From JAWXVD01 sp044425705 (GTDB lineage Bacteria > Bacillota > Clostridia > Lachnospirales > Lachnospiraceae), in assembly GCA_044425705.1 (NCBI GenBank), contig JAWXVD010000179.1:1-5521 (forward strand): 5,521 nucleotides of DNA, read 5' to 3'. Positions 5,097-5,521 of the stretch are shown in pieces. A program made the position numbers and the translations under genes. Numbering within the stretch: position 1 is the first letter of the stretch; each line of letters begins with the position of its first letter. Under the pieces are notes generated by a model. It was not told the DNA's origin, did no database searches, and saw nothing but the letters and a program-made list of their open reading frames with translations.

Positions 5097-5521
5097 TTAC
5101 TTCCTTCTTAGCTGTATATTGGTTTCATCTTGTATGAAATTTTTTATTTTCTTATCTGCACCTCTGCGTTTTGCATACCGAAACAAAGAACTTTCATCTA
5201 TTGCATATTTCAAAAAAACTTCTTCATATACAGTAGGTATTTCCATCGAACTAACTATATTTTGTAACAAAATATCTGTACGTAAATCCACAAGTAATTT
5301 TTCAATCCTTGTGTTCCATTTCACTGACCGTTCTTTCGGGGCCTCTGTAACCAATTTTCCAATGACAATCATATCTTCTAACCAATATTGATGATACATT
5401 TCTGGTGTAGGATTAATAAACACTTTTCCACTATAGTGTTGCTTCAATTCTTCAAAAACAAATGCTCCCAAATCATTTTCTACTGATATAAATATTGTAT
5501 TATGCGCCAATTGGTGATTAA
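5097..5521 (-). CDS. AbiEi-type antitoxin-like protein (DUF6577-like), 5' end cut by window edge
   Basis: The last ~141 residues of a gene that continues past the right edge; the frame is open to base 5521. A TTG at 5508-5510 is an internal codon, not a convincing start. The visible part begins NHQLAHNTIFISVEND and contains NPTPEMYHQYWLEDMIVIGKLVTEAP, a pattern I associate with proteins encoded directly before AbiEii toxins in Clostridia (DUF6577-like, analogous to AbiEi). Such antitoxins normally have an N-terminal winged helix that represses the operon, which would lie beyond the window. The C-terminal portion is basic near its end (FRYAKRRGADKKIK). The identity rests on gene order (4 bp before the toxin) more than on motifs. 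It is expected to neutralise AbiEii and to autoregulate the operon. Confidence 0.7.
   Translation of the reverse strand, partial: NHQLAHNTIFISVENDLGAFVFEELKQHYSGKVFINPTPEMYHQYWLEDMIVIGKLVTEAPKERSVKWNTRIEKLLVDLRTDILLQNIVSSMEIPTVYEEVFLKYAIDESSLFRYAKRRGADKKIKNFIQDETNIQLRRK

Noticed and set aside
5119..5391. Plus-strand open frame of 90 codons
   Set aside because: It is antisense to the antitoxin-like gene, whose position directly before AbiEii and coupled spacing support the minus-strand reading.

Overview
The window is AT-rich, with strong AGGAGG-type ribosome sites, an A+T-biased codon choice and a consensus sigma-A promoter. The protein types (DUF3791, DUF1016/YhcG, AbiEii, UPF0178, VanY and APH remnants) suggest a low-GC Firmicute, most likely a gut Clostridia/Lachnospiraceae genome. 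That placement is inferred from composition and gene content, not from a marker gene. The region looks accessory: it mixes broken genes with a compact minus-strand operon of conflict-type genes.

Left part (1-1224), a gene graveyard. Bases 1-120 are the outer end of an insertion sequence, probably ISL3-like, with the first codons of its transposase reading leftward out of the window, a clear promoter and a GGTTCTTT-type terminus at 120. The IS abuts an aminoglycoside-phosphotransferase-like gene that has lost its N-lobe and carries a nonsense codon (121-591). A 12-bp-stem hairpin (630-671) separates it from a converging minus-strand remnant holding only the C-terminus of a VanY-type D,D-carboxypeptidase (697-900). 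A minus-strand GNRA-capped terminator lies at 949-972. The rest, up to 1224, holds nothing I can identify.

Right part (1225-5521), all on the minus strand. In transcription order: a 5'-truncated AbiEi-type antitoxin-like gene, the AbiEii nucleotidyltransferase toxin, a YaiI/YqxD (UPF0178) protein, a 38-codon ORF, a DUF1016/YhcG PDDEXK nuclease-like protein, a frameshifted DUF3791 gene, and a small RecF/OLD-like AAA ATPase. Spacings from the antitoxin to the DUF1016 gene are 4, 9, 12 and -4 bp, with ribosome sites lying over the preceding stop codons. These genes are therefore probably co-transcribed from a promoter beyond the right edge. The DUF3791 and ATPase genes are spaced more loosely.

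The most unusual things are: a 48-bp stretch before the DUF3791 gene that encodes nearly the same 16 residues as the core of the intact yaiI gene; a perfect 13-bp-arm palindrome inside the DUF1016 coding sequence; the one-base frameshift that splits the DUF3791 gene; and the undescribed 38-aa ORF coupled to DUF1016. I see no firm evidence for a wholly new system. The AbiE-YaiI-38aa-DUF1016 block is the best candidate for a functional defence or toxin-antitoxin cassette.
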